Positions 19,389-28,590 are shown, counted from the stretch's first letter. The stretch: 64,000 nucleotides of DNA from Microthrixaceae bacterium (GCA_020637195.1 JACJWK010000001.1:205001-269000); one strand, 5' to 3'. A program made the numbers and translations. The notes: a model not told the origin generated them from the sequence alone.

Positions 19389-20240
19389 GTGTCCGTCCTC
19401 GCCGCGTTCGCGGTCGGCCTGCTGCTCGGCGGTGCCGGGTGGTGGAGCACCCGGCCCGTGCTCGCCGTCTCCGCCCTCGAGCGCACCAACTACCGGGACC
19501 ACCGCCTGCCGACCGCCGCCGGCCTCGTCGTCGTGCTCGCCGCCGTCGCCGCGCAGGGCGTCGTCGCGCTGGCCGACGCCGCCGGTTGGTCGTTCCGGCC
19601 CGACGGCGCCGCCGTCCGCGCCCAGGTGCTCGTCCTGGTGCTCGGCCTGGGATTCCTCGGCCTGCTCGACGACCTCGCCGGGGCGGGCCAGTCGGGCGGG
19701 TTCCGCGGCCACCTGACCGCGCTCGGCCGGGGTCGGCTCACGACGGGATCGCTCAAGCTGTTCGGAGGGGCCGCGGTCGGCGTCGTCGTGGTGGCCGGCC
19801 CCCGGGCCGGCTCGATCGGGCGCATCCTCCTCGATGCCGCGCTGGTGGCGCTCTGCGCCAACCTGGCCAACCTGTTCGACCGCGCGCCCGGGCGCACGCT
19901 GAAGGTGGCGCTCGTCGGCTTCGCCGTGCTCGTCGTGGCGACCGGGGCGCCCGACGACCTCGCCGCCATCGCCCTCGTCGTGGGGGCCGCGGCGGCGCTG
20001 CTGATCCCCGACCTGCGCGAGGAGCTCATGCTCGGGGACGTGGGGGCGAACGTGGTGGGGGGCGCCCTGGGCCTGGCCCTGGTGCTGGCCACGGCTCCGG
20101 CCCTGCGCACCGGCGCGCTGGTCGTGGTCGCGCTGTTGAACCTGGCCAGCGAGTGGGTGTCCTTCTCCCGGGTGATCGACGCCACACCGCCCCTGCGGGC
20201 CCTCGATCGCCTGGGACGGCGCCCGAGCGGTACTCTGTGA
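19389..20240 (+). CDS. MraY/WecA-like membrane glycosyl-1-phosphate transferase homologue
   Basis: This 283-residue protein has about eight to ten membrane helices and the layout of the polyprenyl-phosphate N-acetylhexosamine-1-phosphate transferase family. It keeps GFLGLLDDLAG (the paired Asp after a helix), GSLKLFGG and ELMLGDVGANVVGGALG (the G-D-x-G block of MraY/WecA). The hallmark NxxDGxDG is replaced by CANLANLFDRAPGRTLK. Active family members transfer a sugar phosphate from UDP-sugar to undecaprenyl or decaprenyl phosphate; activity here is uncertain. GTG start, seven bases after recN. It lies at the recN-steA boundary, where mycobacteria have no gene. Confidence 0.72.
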   Translation: MSVLAAFAVGLLLGGAGWWSTRPVLAVSALERTNYRDHRLPTAAGLVVVLAAVAAQGVVALADAAGWSFRPDGAAVRAQVLVLVLGLGFLGLLDDLAGAGQSGGFRGHLTALGRGRLTTGSLKLFGGAAVGVVVVAGPRAGSIGRILLDAALVALCANLANLFDRAPGRTLKVALVGFAVLVVATGAPDDLAAIALVVGAAAALLIPDLREELMLGDVGANVVGGALGLALVLATAPALRTGALVVVALLNLASEWVSFSRVIDATPPLRALDRLGRRPSGTL

Positions 20241-20310
20241 CGGTTCTGTTGCGGCAGCGCCCGGGCCCAGGGAGATCGGCCGGCGCTGCCAGTCCGCCTC
20301 TGGAGACCCC

Positions 20311-21486
20311 ATGGCGCGCCGTCTGAGAACCCAGGTGCCCGACGTCGACGCGCCCCTCACCGCGCGCGTCCGGGTGGACCGTCGCACCAAGGACCTCATC
20401 AAGCGCCTCGAGCCCGGCGAGATCGCGGTGATCGACCACGCCGACCTCGACCGGGTGGCGGGCGACGGCCTGGTCGACAAGCGGGCCGGGGCCGTGCTCA
20501 ACGCCTCGCCGTCGATCTCGGGCCGCTACCCCAACGGCGGCCCCATCCGGGTCGTGGAGGCGGGCATCCCCCTGCTCGACGAGGTCGACCGCTCGCTGCT
20601 CGATCGTCTGAAGGACGGCGACACCGTGTGCATCGAGGGCGGCGAGGTGCGCATCGGCGACGAGGTCGTCGCCACCGGCAAGGTCCTGTCCCGCGACGAC
20701 GTCCTCGACCGCATGGAGCACGCGCGCGGCTCGATCGGCAGCGAGCTCGAGCAGTTCGCGGTCAACACCCTCGAGTACATCCGCAACGAGGCCGAGCTCA
20801 CGTTCGCGCCCCTCACCATCCCGACGCTGAAGACGGACTTCAAGGGCCGGCACGCGCTCATCGTCGTGCGCGGCATCGACTACCGCGAGGACCTGCGGGC
20901 GCTGAAGCCCTACATCTCCGAGTACCGCCCGGTGCTCATCGGCGTGGACGGTGGGGCCGACGCCCTCCTGTCCCACCGCCTCACGCCCGACGTCATCATC
21001 GGCGACTACGACTCGGTGTCGGACAAGGCGCTGCACTGCGGCGCCGACCTCGTCCACCACGTGCACCCCGACGGCCGGGGCCCCGGGCGCGAGGAGCTGG
21101 CCGCCGCGGGGGTCGAGTACGAGGAGTTCTGGGTCGAGGGCACCAGCGAGGACGCCGCCATGTTGCTGGCGTACGAGGGTGGGGCGCAGCTCATCGTGGC
21201 CGTCGGCACCCACGCCACCATGGTCGAGTTCCTCGACAAGGGGCGCGCCGGCATGTCCTCCACCTTCCTCACCCGCCTGCGCATCGGCCCGATCCTGGTC
21301 GACGCGAAGGGCGTCTCGAAGCTCTACGAGGGCCGGTTGCGGCGACGCGACCTCGGCCTGCTCGTCCTCGCGGTGCTCGCCGTCGTGCTCGTGCTGTTGT
21401 CCCTGTCCGACTCGCTGCAGACCATCCTCGACGCCATCTGGCTGATGCTGCGCAACACCTGGGTCACCCTCACCGGAAACTTCTGA
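20311..21486 (+). CDS. steA: SteA-like septation protein
   Basis: This 391-residue protein matches mycobacterial Rv1697 / corynebacterial SteA, a partner of SteB in cell division and septal peptidoglycan. A cytoplasmic domain related to thiamine pyrophosphokinase fills most of the protein, with GVDGGADALLSHRLTPDVIIGDYDSVS (about 210-240) as the signature. A single hydrophobic segment near the C-terminus (LGLLVLAVLAVVLVLLSL, about 348-365) anchors it. The ATG is preceded by TGGAG, and TACTCT at 20231-20236 could be the -10 box of a leadered mRNA. It is followed two bases later by the mctB-like gene, the pair seen in actinobacteria. Confidence 0.88.
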   Translation: MARRLRTQVPDVDAPLTARVRVDRRTKDLIKRLEPGEIAVIDHADLDRVAGDGLVDKRAGAVLNASPSISGRYPNGGPIRVVEAGIPLLDEVDRSLLDRLKDGDTVCIEGGEVRIGDEVVATGKVLSRDDVLDRMEHARGSIGSELEQFAVNTLEYIRNEAELTFAPLTIPTLKTDFKGRHALIVVRGIDYREDLRALKPYISEYRPVLIGVDGGADALLSHRLTPDVIIGDYDSVSDKALHCGADLVHHVHPDGRGPGREELAAAGVEYEEFWVEGTSEDAAMLLAYEGGAQLIVAVGTHATMVEFLDKGRAGMSSTFLTRLRIGPILVDAKGVSKLYEGRLRRRDLGLLVLAVLAVVLVLLSLSDSLQTILDAIWLMLRNTWVTLTGNF

Positions 21487-21487
21487 C

Positions 21488-22420
21488 GTGCTCACCTTCC
21501 GCTACCACCTGGTCACGCTCGTGGCCGTGTTCCTCGCCCTCGCCCTCGGCATCGTCGTGGGGTCGACCTTCGTCGGCCCCTCGGTGGTCGAGAGCCTCCA
21601 GAACCAGGTCGAGGACGTGTCGGACACGCTCGACGCCCGCAAGGCGGCCAACGACCGGCTCACCGCGCAGAACGACGCCTTGAGCGAGTCGCTCCTCGAC
21701 GCGTCGCCCTGGGCGGGCGACACCCGCCTCGACGGGCGATCGGTGCTCGTCGTCGCCGACCGGGGCGTGCGCGAGGAGGTGGTCGACCAGACCGACCTGC
21801 TGCTCCAGCAGGCGGGTGCGACCGTCCCGGGCACGGTGTGGCTCGACCGCTCGTTCGCGCTCGACGACGAGGCCGAGCAGGAGGCGCTGGCCGAGGCCCT
21901 CGGCGTGCCGCGGTCCGACGCCGCGTCGCTCCAGCGCCAGGCGTGGCGGCGGGTGCTGCGTGACCTCTCGCAGGGGGCGCAGCCCGACGGGGCGACGCAG
22001 GCGCTGATCGACGCCGGGTTCCTGGGGTTCTCGCCCGAGGGGGACGGGGCCAACCAGCTGAGCGACCTGGCCGACGACCAGTTCCAGGTGCTGCTCGTGT
22101 CGGGGGCCGACTCCGACCTCGGGTCGAGCGACCACCTCGAGGTGATGGCGGATGTGCTCGTCGCCCAGGGCCAGCCCTCGGTCGTGGCCGAGGACCGGCG
22201 CGACCGACGCGACGACGAGCGCCAGGGCGAGGTCGTCGCGCTGGTGCGTGACGACCCGCAGCGGGCCGCGGCCCTGTCCACCGTCGACGACCTCGGCGAG
22301 ATCTCCGGCCGGCTGGCCGCGGTCCTGGCCGAGGCCGAGCTCGGGCAGGGCGTCGTCGGCCACTACGGCGACGGGCCCGGGGCGCAGGGCCCCCTGCCCG
22401 AATGGCCCGGGACGCCCTGA
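21488..22420 (+). CDS. mctB: MctB-like membrane-anchored protein
   Basis: This 310-residue protein starts with a membrane anchor (TFRYHLVTLVAVFLALALGIVVGSTFVG) followed by a coiled coil (about 38-75) and an extracytoplasmic domain. It matches the family of M. tuberculosis Rv1698 (MctB), linked to copper resistance; in corynebacteria the cognate gene is SteB, which works with SteA in septation. The start of the domain is VLVVADRGVREEVV. No obvious copper-binding cysteine or methionine cluster is visible, so the septation role fits better here. GTG start, one base after the steA stop; it overlaps murJ by 19 bases. Confidence 0.85.
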   Translation: MLTFRYHLVTLVAVFLALALGIVVGSTFVGPSVVESLQNQVEDVSDTLDARKAANDRLTAQNDALSESLLDASPWAGDTRLDGRSVLVVADRGVREEVVDQTDLLLQQAGATVPGTVWLDRSFALDDEAEQEALAEALGVPRSDAASLQRQAWRRVLRDLSQGAQPDGATQALIDAGFLGFSPEGDGANQLSDLADDQFQVLLVSGADSDLGSSDHLEVMADVLVAQGQPSVVAEDRRDRRDDERQGEVVALVRDDPQRAAALSTVDDLGEISGRLAAVLAEAELGQGVVGHYGDGPGAQGPLPEWPGTP

Positions 22421-24072
22421 GCCCGGCGAGCCCTCCGCCGTCCGACGCGCCGGGCGTCGACCCCACGGTCGCTCCCGCGGGCCCGGACGGGACCGCCCCA
22501 CGGTCGGTCGGCCGGGCCGCGGCCGCCATGGGCGTCGCCGCGGCGGCCTCGCGCGCCCTCGGGGGCGCCCGGGTGATCGTGGTGGCGGCCGTGCTCGGCA
22601 CCAGCTACCTGGGCAACACCTTCGAGGCGTCGAACACCCTGCCGACGGTGGTCTTCGAGCTGTTGGCCGCCGGGGCCCTGTCGGCGGTCCTGGTGCCCAG
22701 CTTCGTCGAGCTGTTCGACCGCCACGACGACGCCGAGGCCGAGCGCCTGGCCGGAGGCCTGCTCGGGGTCTTCCTCGTGCTGCTCGGCACCCTCACGGTG
22801 CTGGGCATGGTGTTCGCACCCGTGGTGGCCGACCTGTTGACGAGCGCGGTGGCCGACCCCGAGGTGGCGGCGCAGCAACAGGCGCTGGCCACCGTGCTCC
22901 TGCGCTTCTTCCTGCCCCAGCTCGTCCTCTACGCCTACGGCTTCTTGGCCATCGCCCTGCTCAACGCCAAGCGGGTCTTCGCCCTGCCCGCCGCGGCGCC
23001 CATCGGCAACACGGTGGTGATCGTCGGCTCCATGGTCGTGTTCTACGCGCTCGCCGGTCCCGACGCGGGGCTCGAGCTGACGATGGCCGAGCAGGTGGTC
23101 CTCGGCCTCGGCGGCACGCTCGGCGTGCTCGCGTTCGTCGCCGTCCCCGTCATCGACCTGCGCCGGCGCGGGTTCCGCCTCCGCCCCCGCGCGGCGCCGA
23201 GGGACCCGGCCGTGCGGCGCCTCCTCGCCCTGTCGGGCTGGGCGGTGCTCCAACACACCGGGGCCGCGCTGCTGCTCGGCGCCGCCATCATCCTCGGTGG
23301 CGCCGTCGAGGGCGGCGTCGTCGCCTACCGCGTGGCGTTCTACGTCTTCCTCGCGCCCTACGGCGTGCTCGCCCAGCCCATCCACACCGCGGTCACCCCC
23401 GAGCTGGCCACCGACGTCGCCAACGGTGACCTCCCCGCCTACGGGCGAGCGGTGCGCTGGGGGCTCGACGCGCTGTCGGTGACCGTCCTGCCGGTGTCGG
23501 CCGCGCTGTACGCGCTCTCGGTCCCGTTGATGGCCCTCCTCGCGTTCGGCGAGGCCGACTCGCCGCGGGGCGTCGAGCTGATGGCGGCGGCCACCGCCTC
23601 GCTGGCCCTCGGGCTCGTGTTCTACGGGGCCTTCCGCCTGCTGGCGGCGGCCTACTACGCGCTCGGCGACAGCCGCACGCCCGCCATCGTGGCCGTGGTC
23701 ACCGCCGCCGTCGGGGTGGCGTTCATGGTGGTCGCGTCGGCGTTCAGCGAGGGCACCGCCACGGTCTTCCTGCTCGGCGTCGGCCACACGGTCGCCTTCC
23801 TGCTCGGGGCGATCGCGCTCGGTGCGGGGCTCCGGCGACGCGTCCGCGAACCGCTCTTCCCGCGCTCCCTCGTGCCGGCCCTGCTGGTGTCGGTGGCGCT
23901 GGCCGCGGCAGCCTGGTGGGCCATGTCCGTCCTCGACCCTGCCGGCCGGCTCGGCGATCTGTTGGCCCTCGCCGCCGTCGGCGCGGTGGGCCTCGCCCTG
24001 TGGTGGGGGGCGGTTCGGTTGCTCGGGCTCGCGCCCGAGCGGCTCGCGCGGCGGCCCGTGGTGCCGTCGTGA
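22402..24072 (+). CDS. murJ: Lipid II flippase MurJ (MviN family)
   Basis: This 556-residue protein with about 14 membrane helices belongs to the MOP exporter superfamily. MurJ moves lipid II across the membrane for peptidoglycan synthesis. The N-terminal block ASRALGGARVIVVAAVLGTSYLGNTFEASNTLP (about 48-80) contains the conserved arginine before TM1 and the amphipathic loop; PSFVELF follows. A hydrophilic N-terminal extension of about 40 residues precedes TM1. The ATG lies inside the end of mctB (19-base overlap), indicating coupled translation. It shares GTGA with the next gene. Confidence 0.9.
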   Translation: MARDALSPASPPPSDAPGVDPTVAPAGPDGTAPRSVGRAAAAMGVAAAASRALGGARVIVVAAVLGTSYLGNTFEASNTLPTVVFELLAAGALSAVLVPSFVELFDRHDDAEAERLAGGLLGVFLVLLGTLTVLGMVFAPVVADLLTSAVADPEVAAQQQALATVLLRFFLPQLVLYAYGFLAIALLNAKRVFALPAAAPIGNTVVIVGSMVVFYALAGPDAGLELTMAEQVVLGLGGTLGVLAFVAVPVIDLRRRGFRLRPRAAPRDPAVRRLLALSGWAVLQHTGAALLLGAAIILGGAVEGGVVAYRVAFYVFLAPYGVLAQPIHTAVTPELATDVANGDLPAYGRAVRWGLDALSVTVLPVSAALYALSVPLMALLAFGEADSPRGVELMAAATASLALGLVFYGAFRLLAAAYYALGDSRTPAIVAVVTAAVGVAFMVVASAFSEGTATVFLLGVGHTVAFLLGAIALGAGLRRRVREPLFPRSLVPALLVSVALAAAAWWAMSVLDPAGRLGDLLALAAVGAVGLALWWGAVRLLGLAPERLARRPVVPS

Positions 24073-26345
24073 GCGGCCGGCGTGCGCTCGCGGCCGTGCT
24101 CGTGGGCCTCGTCGTGCTCACCGGCGCGGGGCACGGCGTGGCCCGGGCCCAGGAGGAGCGCGACACCGAGGTGCGTCGCGTGCTCGTGCTCTCCGTGCCG
24201 ACCCTGTCGTGGGCCGACCTCGACGAGTTCGACGCCCCTCACCTCGAGGCGCTGCTCGACGAGTCGGCGATCGCGGACCTCTCCACGCGTGCCGTCGTGC
24301 GTCGCACCACCCCGGGGGACGCCTACACGACCCTCGACGCCGGCACCCGGGCCCGAGGGGCCCGCGGCGCGGACGGGTTGGCGTTCAACGTCGGCGAGGT
24401 GTTCAGCGGCTACCCCGTCGAGGAGGTCTACGGGCGTCGCACGGGTCGGTCGATCACCGAGGGCATCGTCAACCTCGGCCTGCCCCAGATCGTGGCCGAG
24501 AACGAGCGCCTGCCCTACGACGCTCTCGTCGGGGCGCTGGGCCAGGCGCTCGAGGACGAGGGCGTCCACCGGGCGGTCATCGGCAACGCCGACGGCTCCG
24601 AGCAGGAGCTCGACGTGGAGTTCGGCCGGGCCGTCGGCGGGTCGCTCATGGACACCCACGGCGTGGTCCCGGGCGGGTCGGTGGGCGTCGAGCTGCTCGA
24701 GGACGACCCCACGGCGCCGTTCGGGCGCCGCCTCGACCGCGACGTCGTGCTCGAGATCCTCGACGACGAGTGGCGTGACGACGCGGTCGTGCTGGTCGAG
24801 GCGTCCGACCTGGTGCGGGCCGACGCCTACCGCAGCCGGGTCACCGCCGACCAGCGGACCCGCATGCGGGCCCAGGCGATCGAGTGGACCGACGAGCTCG
24901 TCGGAGGCCTCCTGGAGCGGGTGGACCCCGAGCGCGACGCCGTCGTGGTGGTCGGCCCGTACCACGCCTCGTCGGGCGTGCACCTCACGATCGCCGGGCT
25001 CCGCGCCCCCGGGGTGGAGCCCGGGCTGCTCGAGTCCGCGGTCACGCGGCGGGTCGGCTTCGTCACCCTCGCCGACACCGCGCCGACCGTGCTCGACCTG
25101 CTCGGCCTCCCTCGGCCCGCCGAGATGGAGGGGCGGCCCTGGGAGCGGGCCGCCACCGGCGGGTCGGCCGGCGAGCGCCGGGCGTGGCTCGTCGACGCCA
25201 ACGAGGGCGCCCTGTTCCGGGACACCCTCGTCGGGCCGGTGTCGACGTTCTTCGTGGTGGCCCAGCTCGCGCTCTGGGTCCTCGCCGTGCTCGCGTTCCG
25301 CCGGCGCCGACCCCGCCTCCGTCGGGTGATCGAGGTGGCGGCCCTGTCGGTGCTCGCCGTGCTGCCCGCCACCTACCTCGCCGGGCTCTTCCCGTTCGAG
25401 CAGTGGGGGACCGGCCCCTACTGGCTGTTCCTCGTGACCGGCGCCGCCGCCCTCGGACTGGCCTGCGACCAGCTGCGACGCCTCGGCAGCGTGGTCGACC
25501 CGCTCATCGGGGTGCTGGCCGTCATCGTCGGCCTGCTGGTGGTCGACCTGCTGGTGGGGGCGCCGCTCCAGTTGAACACCAGCTTCGGGTACACGCCGAC
25601 GATCGCCGGGCGGTTCGCCGGCCTCGGCAACCTGGCGTTCGCCCAGCTCGCGTCGGCCAGCATCATCCTCGCCGGTCTCGTGGCCTGGCGGGTCGGTGGC
25701 CGGCGCGGCGCGTGGGCGGGGGTCGCCATCCTCGCCGTGGCGGTGATCGCGGACGGCTCGCCCTTCTGGGGATCCGACGTGGGCGGGGTGCTCTCGTTCG
25801 TCCCGGGCGCGGGCATCACCGCCGTGGCGCTGCTCGGCTGGAGGATCCGGTGGCGGACCATCGTCGTGTGGGTCGTCGGCGGTGTGCTCGCCATGATCGC
25901 CGTCGGCTTCGTCGACCTGGCCCGTCCCGAGGACCAGCGCACGCACCTGGGTCGGCTGTTCGAGCGCATCGGCGACGAGGGCTTCGGGGCGTTCGTCACC
26001 GTCGTCTTCCGCAAGCTCGAGGCCAACCTCTCCGTGCTGACGAGCTCCGAGTGGATCCTGATGGTGCCGGTCGTGTTCGCCTTCGTGCTCTACCTCATCT
26101 GGCGCGCGCCCGGTCGGCTGCACCGCATCCAGGAGCTGATCCCCCAGGAGCGGGCGATCCTCTCCGGCTTCACGGTCGTGGCCGTCCTGGGCTTCGCCCT
26201 GAACGACTCGGGCATCGCCATCCCCGGCGTGATGCTGGGCGTGCTCAACGCCTCGCTCGTGTACCTGGTGCTGGTCACCGACGAGCTGGCCGAGCCCGAC
26301 GCGGCGGCCGTCGAGGAGCGTGAGCCCGCCGCGGCGGCGCCCTGA
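24069..26345 (+). CDS. Large membrane protein with alkaline-phosphatase-like extracytoplasmic domain
   Basis: This 758-residue protein has a signal sequence (residues about 1-30, cleavable after ARA), an extracytoplasmic domain of about 350 residues, then eight or more membrane helices (about 385-740). The outer domain resembles the alkaline phosphatase/sulfatase superfamily: RRVLVLSVPTLSWADLDE is the first strand, VVVVGPYHASSGVHLTIAG and VTLADTAPTVLDLLGLPRP are its late blocks. However, the first metal-ligand Asp of the superfamily (V-D-G) is replaced by Pro-Thr, so catalysis is doubtful. The GTG start overlaps the murJ stop as GTGA. Coupling to murJ implies a role in envelope lipid handling. 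I know no characterised member. Confidence 0.7.
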   Translation: MSGRRALAAVLVGLVVLTGAGHGVARAQEERDTEVRRVLVLSVPTLSWADLDEFDAPHLEALLDESAIADLSTRAVVRRTTPGDAYTTLDAGTRARGARGADGLAFNVGEVFSGYPVEEVYGRRTGRSITEGIVNLGLPQIVAENERLPYDALVGALGQALEDEGVHRAVIGNADGSEQELDVEFGRAVGGSLMDTHGVVPGGSVGVELLEDDPTAPFGRRLDRDVVLEILDDEWRDDAVVLVEASDLVRADAYRSRVTADQRTRMRAQAIEWTDELVGGLLERVDPERDAVVVVGPYHASSGVHLTIAGLRAPGVEPGLLESAVTRRVGFVTLADTAPTVLDLLGLPRPAEMEGRPWERAATGGSAGERRAWLVDANEGALFRDTLVGPVSTFFVVAQLALWVLAVLAFRRRRPRLRRVIEVAALSVLAVLPATYLAGLFPFEQWGTGPYWLFLVTGAAALGLACDQLRRLGSVVDPLIGVLAVIVGLLVVDLLVGAPLQLNTSFGYTPTIAGRFAGLGNLAFAQLASASIILAGLVAWRVGGRRGAWAGVAILAVAVIADGSPFWGSDVGGVLSFVPGAGITAVALLGWRIRWRTIVVWVVGGVLAMIAVGFVDLARPEDQRTHLGRLFERIGDEGFGAFVTVVFRKLEANLSVLTSSEWILMVPVVFAFVLYLIWRAPGRLHRIQELIPQERAILSGFTVVAVLGFALNDSGIAIPGVMLGVLNASLVYLVLVTDELAEPDAAAVEEREPAAAAP

Positions 26346-26380
26346 CGGGGCGCGTCCGGGCAGGCTCGGCACGCGTTCGC

Positions 26381-26386
26381 TAGAAC
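26381..26386 (+). promoter_or_regulatory. -10 box TAGAAC, leaderless SRPBCC gene
   Basis: TAGAAC ends six bases before the ATG at 26393. The last T of TANNNT is C, so the match is imperfect. Confidence 0.4.
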
Positions 26387-26392
26387 GGGGCG

Positions 26393-26860
26393 ATGGCCGA
26401 CGAGATCGAGGTGCAGGCGGAGGTGGCGGCGTCGCCGTCGGACCTCTACGCGATGGTGAGCGACGTCGAGCGGATGGGCGAGTGGAGCCCCGAGAACGTG
26501 TCGTGCCGGTGGGCCGACGGCGCCTCCGGTCCGACCGTCGGTGCGCGGTTCTCCGGTCGCAACCGCCGGGGCTGGCGGCGCTGGTCCACGGTGAACGAGG
26601 TGGTCGAGGCCGATCCCGGGCGGGTGTTCGCGTTCCGCACCTCGTCGATGGGCCTGCCCGTCGCCCGGTGGCGCTACACGTTCGCGGGCGACGAGCCGGA
26701 CGGGCCGTGCACCGTCACCGAGACGTGGGTCGACGAGCGTGGCGCGCTCATCCGCGTGGCCGGCCGCCTGGCGACCGGTGTCGCCGACCGTGCGTCGCAC
26801 AACCGGGACGGCATGCGCCAGACCCTCGAAGCGCTGAAGGCGGCGGCCGAGCGGGGGTGA
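26393..26860 (+). CDS. SRPBCC (START-like) family protein
   Basis: This 155-residue single-domain protein has the polyketide-cyclase/START-like fold with a deep hydrophobic pocket. The start EIEVQAEVAASPSDLYAMVSDVERMGEWSPE is the typical first strand and helix, and W-S-P-E-x-x-x-x-x-W is seen in many family members. Members bind lipids or polyketide intermediates, or act as co-chaperones; the ligand here is unknown. It has its own leaderless promoter and converges on the glycosyltransferase-like gene. Confidence 0.78.
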   Translation: MADEIEVQAEVAASPSDLYAMVSDVERMGEWSPENVSCRWADGASGPTVGARFSGRNRRGWRRWSTVNEVVEADPGRVFAFRTSSMGLPVARWRYTFAGDEPDGPCTVTETWVDERGALIRVAGRLATGVADRASHNRDGMRQTLEALKAAAERG

Positions 26861-26888
26861 GCAGCCGGCGGCGACCCTCGCAGGGCCG

Positions 26889-28451
26889 TCAGGGCCGGCA
26901 GTCGTCCTTGACGTACAGGCGCCGGTCCCGGTCGTAGCGGGCCGCGAGGTCGTAGCCCTCGGCGAGGAGACCGTCGTCCAGGCCCTCGAGGTCCTCGCGG
27001 AACCGCGGCGTCCACAGGACGACCGCGCACACGTCGGGCCGGGCCGCCTCGTCGAGCACGGTGTCGGTGCGGATCCACAGCGAGGGCCGGTCCGAGTCGG
27101 TGCGCAGCACGGACGTGTCCACCAGCCAGTCCGGGGTGCGGCGCCCGGCCCGCCACACCTGGCCCGGCTCGTCGCTGATGGCCAGCGCTCCGTCGGGCAG
27201 CGCGCGCAGCTCGGCCACCACGTCGGCCTCGTCGCCCGTGTACCAGAGCGGCGTGATCGCGCCCCAGGTGAACGCCAACGAGAGCGGCAGGGCCACCGCC
27301 GCCGTGACGACGACGGGCTTCAGCGCCGGGCGGTAGCGGGCGACGAGCAGCGCCAGCGGCGGCACGAGCTCGGACACGTGCGGCCGCCAGAGGGGGTGCT
27401 CGCCCACGAGCACGAGGAGCATCGCGACGGCCCACAGGCCGAGGAGCAGGCCCGGGGCGGGCACGCGGCGGTCGCCCGGGGCAGGGGGGTGCGCACCCTC
27501 GGGAGCCACGGCCGCCGGCTCGCCACGCCGGCGGCGCAGGACCAGCGCCACGATCGTGACCGCACCGAGGGCGAGGAGGAGTGGGTCGCGGGTGACGAGC
27601 GTGTCCAGCACCTTGACGAGGTTGTCGATCGGGTCGGAGCTGCCCGGCGCATCGAGGTGGTACGTGACGGACTGGTCCCACACGTCGGCGAAGCCGAACG
27701 CCAGCGAGGACCCGAGCCCGACCGCGACGGCGCTGCCCACCGCGGCGAACCAGTCCGGGACTCGCCGGCCGAACAGCAGGACGAGGCCGATCGGGATCGC
27801 CGCGGGCAGCACGAGGGCCTTGACGCACAGCGCGGTGCCGAGCAGCACCCCGATGAGGACCGCCCGACGCGTCGACGGGTCGCGCCGGTACCGGAGCGCG
27901 ACCAGCACGGCGGCGGCGGCGAAGGCCATGGCGGGGCCGTCCGCCGCCAGCGAGCCCGTCACCGCGATGCTCGAGCCGGTCAGGGCGGCGAGGCCGCCGG
28001 CGACCAGTGCGCCGAGGCGGTCGGAGACCTCCCGACCGGCCAGGTACACCGCCACGACGAGGGCGACGGCCGACGCCAACATGGTGAGGCGGGGCCCGTC
28101 GAGGGTGTGGAGCCCGACCAGGTCGCCCAGCCAGATCAGGGGCAGGAACATCGGTCCCTGGCTGGAGAACACGTCGCGGAAGGGCACGCCCCCGGCCCGC
28201 ACGGCCACCGCCGACGCTCCGAAGACGCCGTCGTCGAAGGTGAGGTGGCGGGATGCGAAGAACGACGGCAGGCGCACGAGCAGGGCCACGCCCACGAGCG
28301 CGGCGAGGTCGCGGCGGCGCTGGCGCCGCCCGTCCGTGGACAGGCGGGTGCGGGGGGTCGGGACGGTGTCGGTCACGGGGCGGTCGGGCCGGCGGTCCGG
28401 GCGGCGGCGCTCGTGGCGGGCGCGGGGTTCACCGGTGCCGGGCCCGGTCAT
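26889..28451 (-). CDS. Polytopic glycosyltransferase-like membrane protein (GT39/ArnT-like)
   Basis: This 520-residue protein has a basic N-terminus of about 45 residues and then about 11 membrane helices. The first loop contains SRHLTFDDGVFGASAVAVRAGGVPFRDVFSSQGPMF, with the acidic pair and the R-x-x-x-S-x-x-G-P pattern common to GT-C enzymes that use polyprenyl-phosphate sugars (compare GT39/GT83 families). A soluble C-terminal domain follows (about 420-520). Such enzymes glycosylate proteins or lipids outside the membrane. The ATG at 28451 was preferred over an upstream reading that runs into pyrG. It is divergent from pyrG, with 139 bases between the starts. Confidence 0.72.
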   Translation of the reverse strand: MTGPGTGEPRARHERRRPDRRPDRPVTDTVPTPRTRLSTDGRRQRRRDLAALVGVALLVRLPSFFASRHLTFDDGVFGASAVAVRAGGVPFRDVFSSQGPMFLPLIWLGDLVGLHTLDGPRLTMLASAVALVVAVYLAGREVSDRLGALVAGGLAALTGSSIAVTGSLAADGPAMAFAAAAVLVALRYRRDPSTRRAVLIGVLLGTALCVKALVLPAAIPIGLVLLFGRRVPDWFAAVGSAVAVGLGSSLAFGFADVWDQSVTYHLDAPGSSDPIDNLVKVLDTLVTRDPLLLALGAVTIVALVLRRRRGEPAAVAPEGAHPPAPGDRRVPAPGLLLGLWAVAMLLVLVGEHPLWRPHVSELVPPLALLVARYRPALKPVVVTAAVALPLSLAFTWGAITPLWYTGDEADVVAELRALPDGALAISDEPGQVWRAGRRTPDWLVDTSVLRTDSDRPSLWIRTDTVLDEAARPDVCAVVLWTPRFREDLEGLDDGLLAEGYDLAARYDRDRRLYVKDDCRP

Positions 28452-28590
28452 GGTACCTTCGCTCAGGCCTCTCCGAGTCGGCAGCGCCCGACCCACCCGA
28501 AGCACCGCACCACCCACGGGGTGCCGCCGTTCCCGGCGAGACCAGTCCGGGAGTGGAGTCCCTTCGGTGAGCGATTTCGGGAGGCAGGCA

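Noticed and set aside
23655..26372. 905-codon minus-strand frame
   Set aside because: It is antisense to murJ and the phosphatase-fold gene and shows only GC-driven low-complexity sequence.
28452..28590. CTP-sensing attenuator in the pyrG leader
   Set aside because: No run of C followed by a terminator hairpin, as used for pyrG attenuation in Firmicutes, could be seen.
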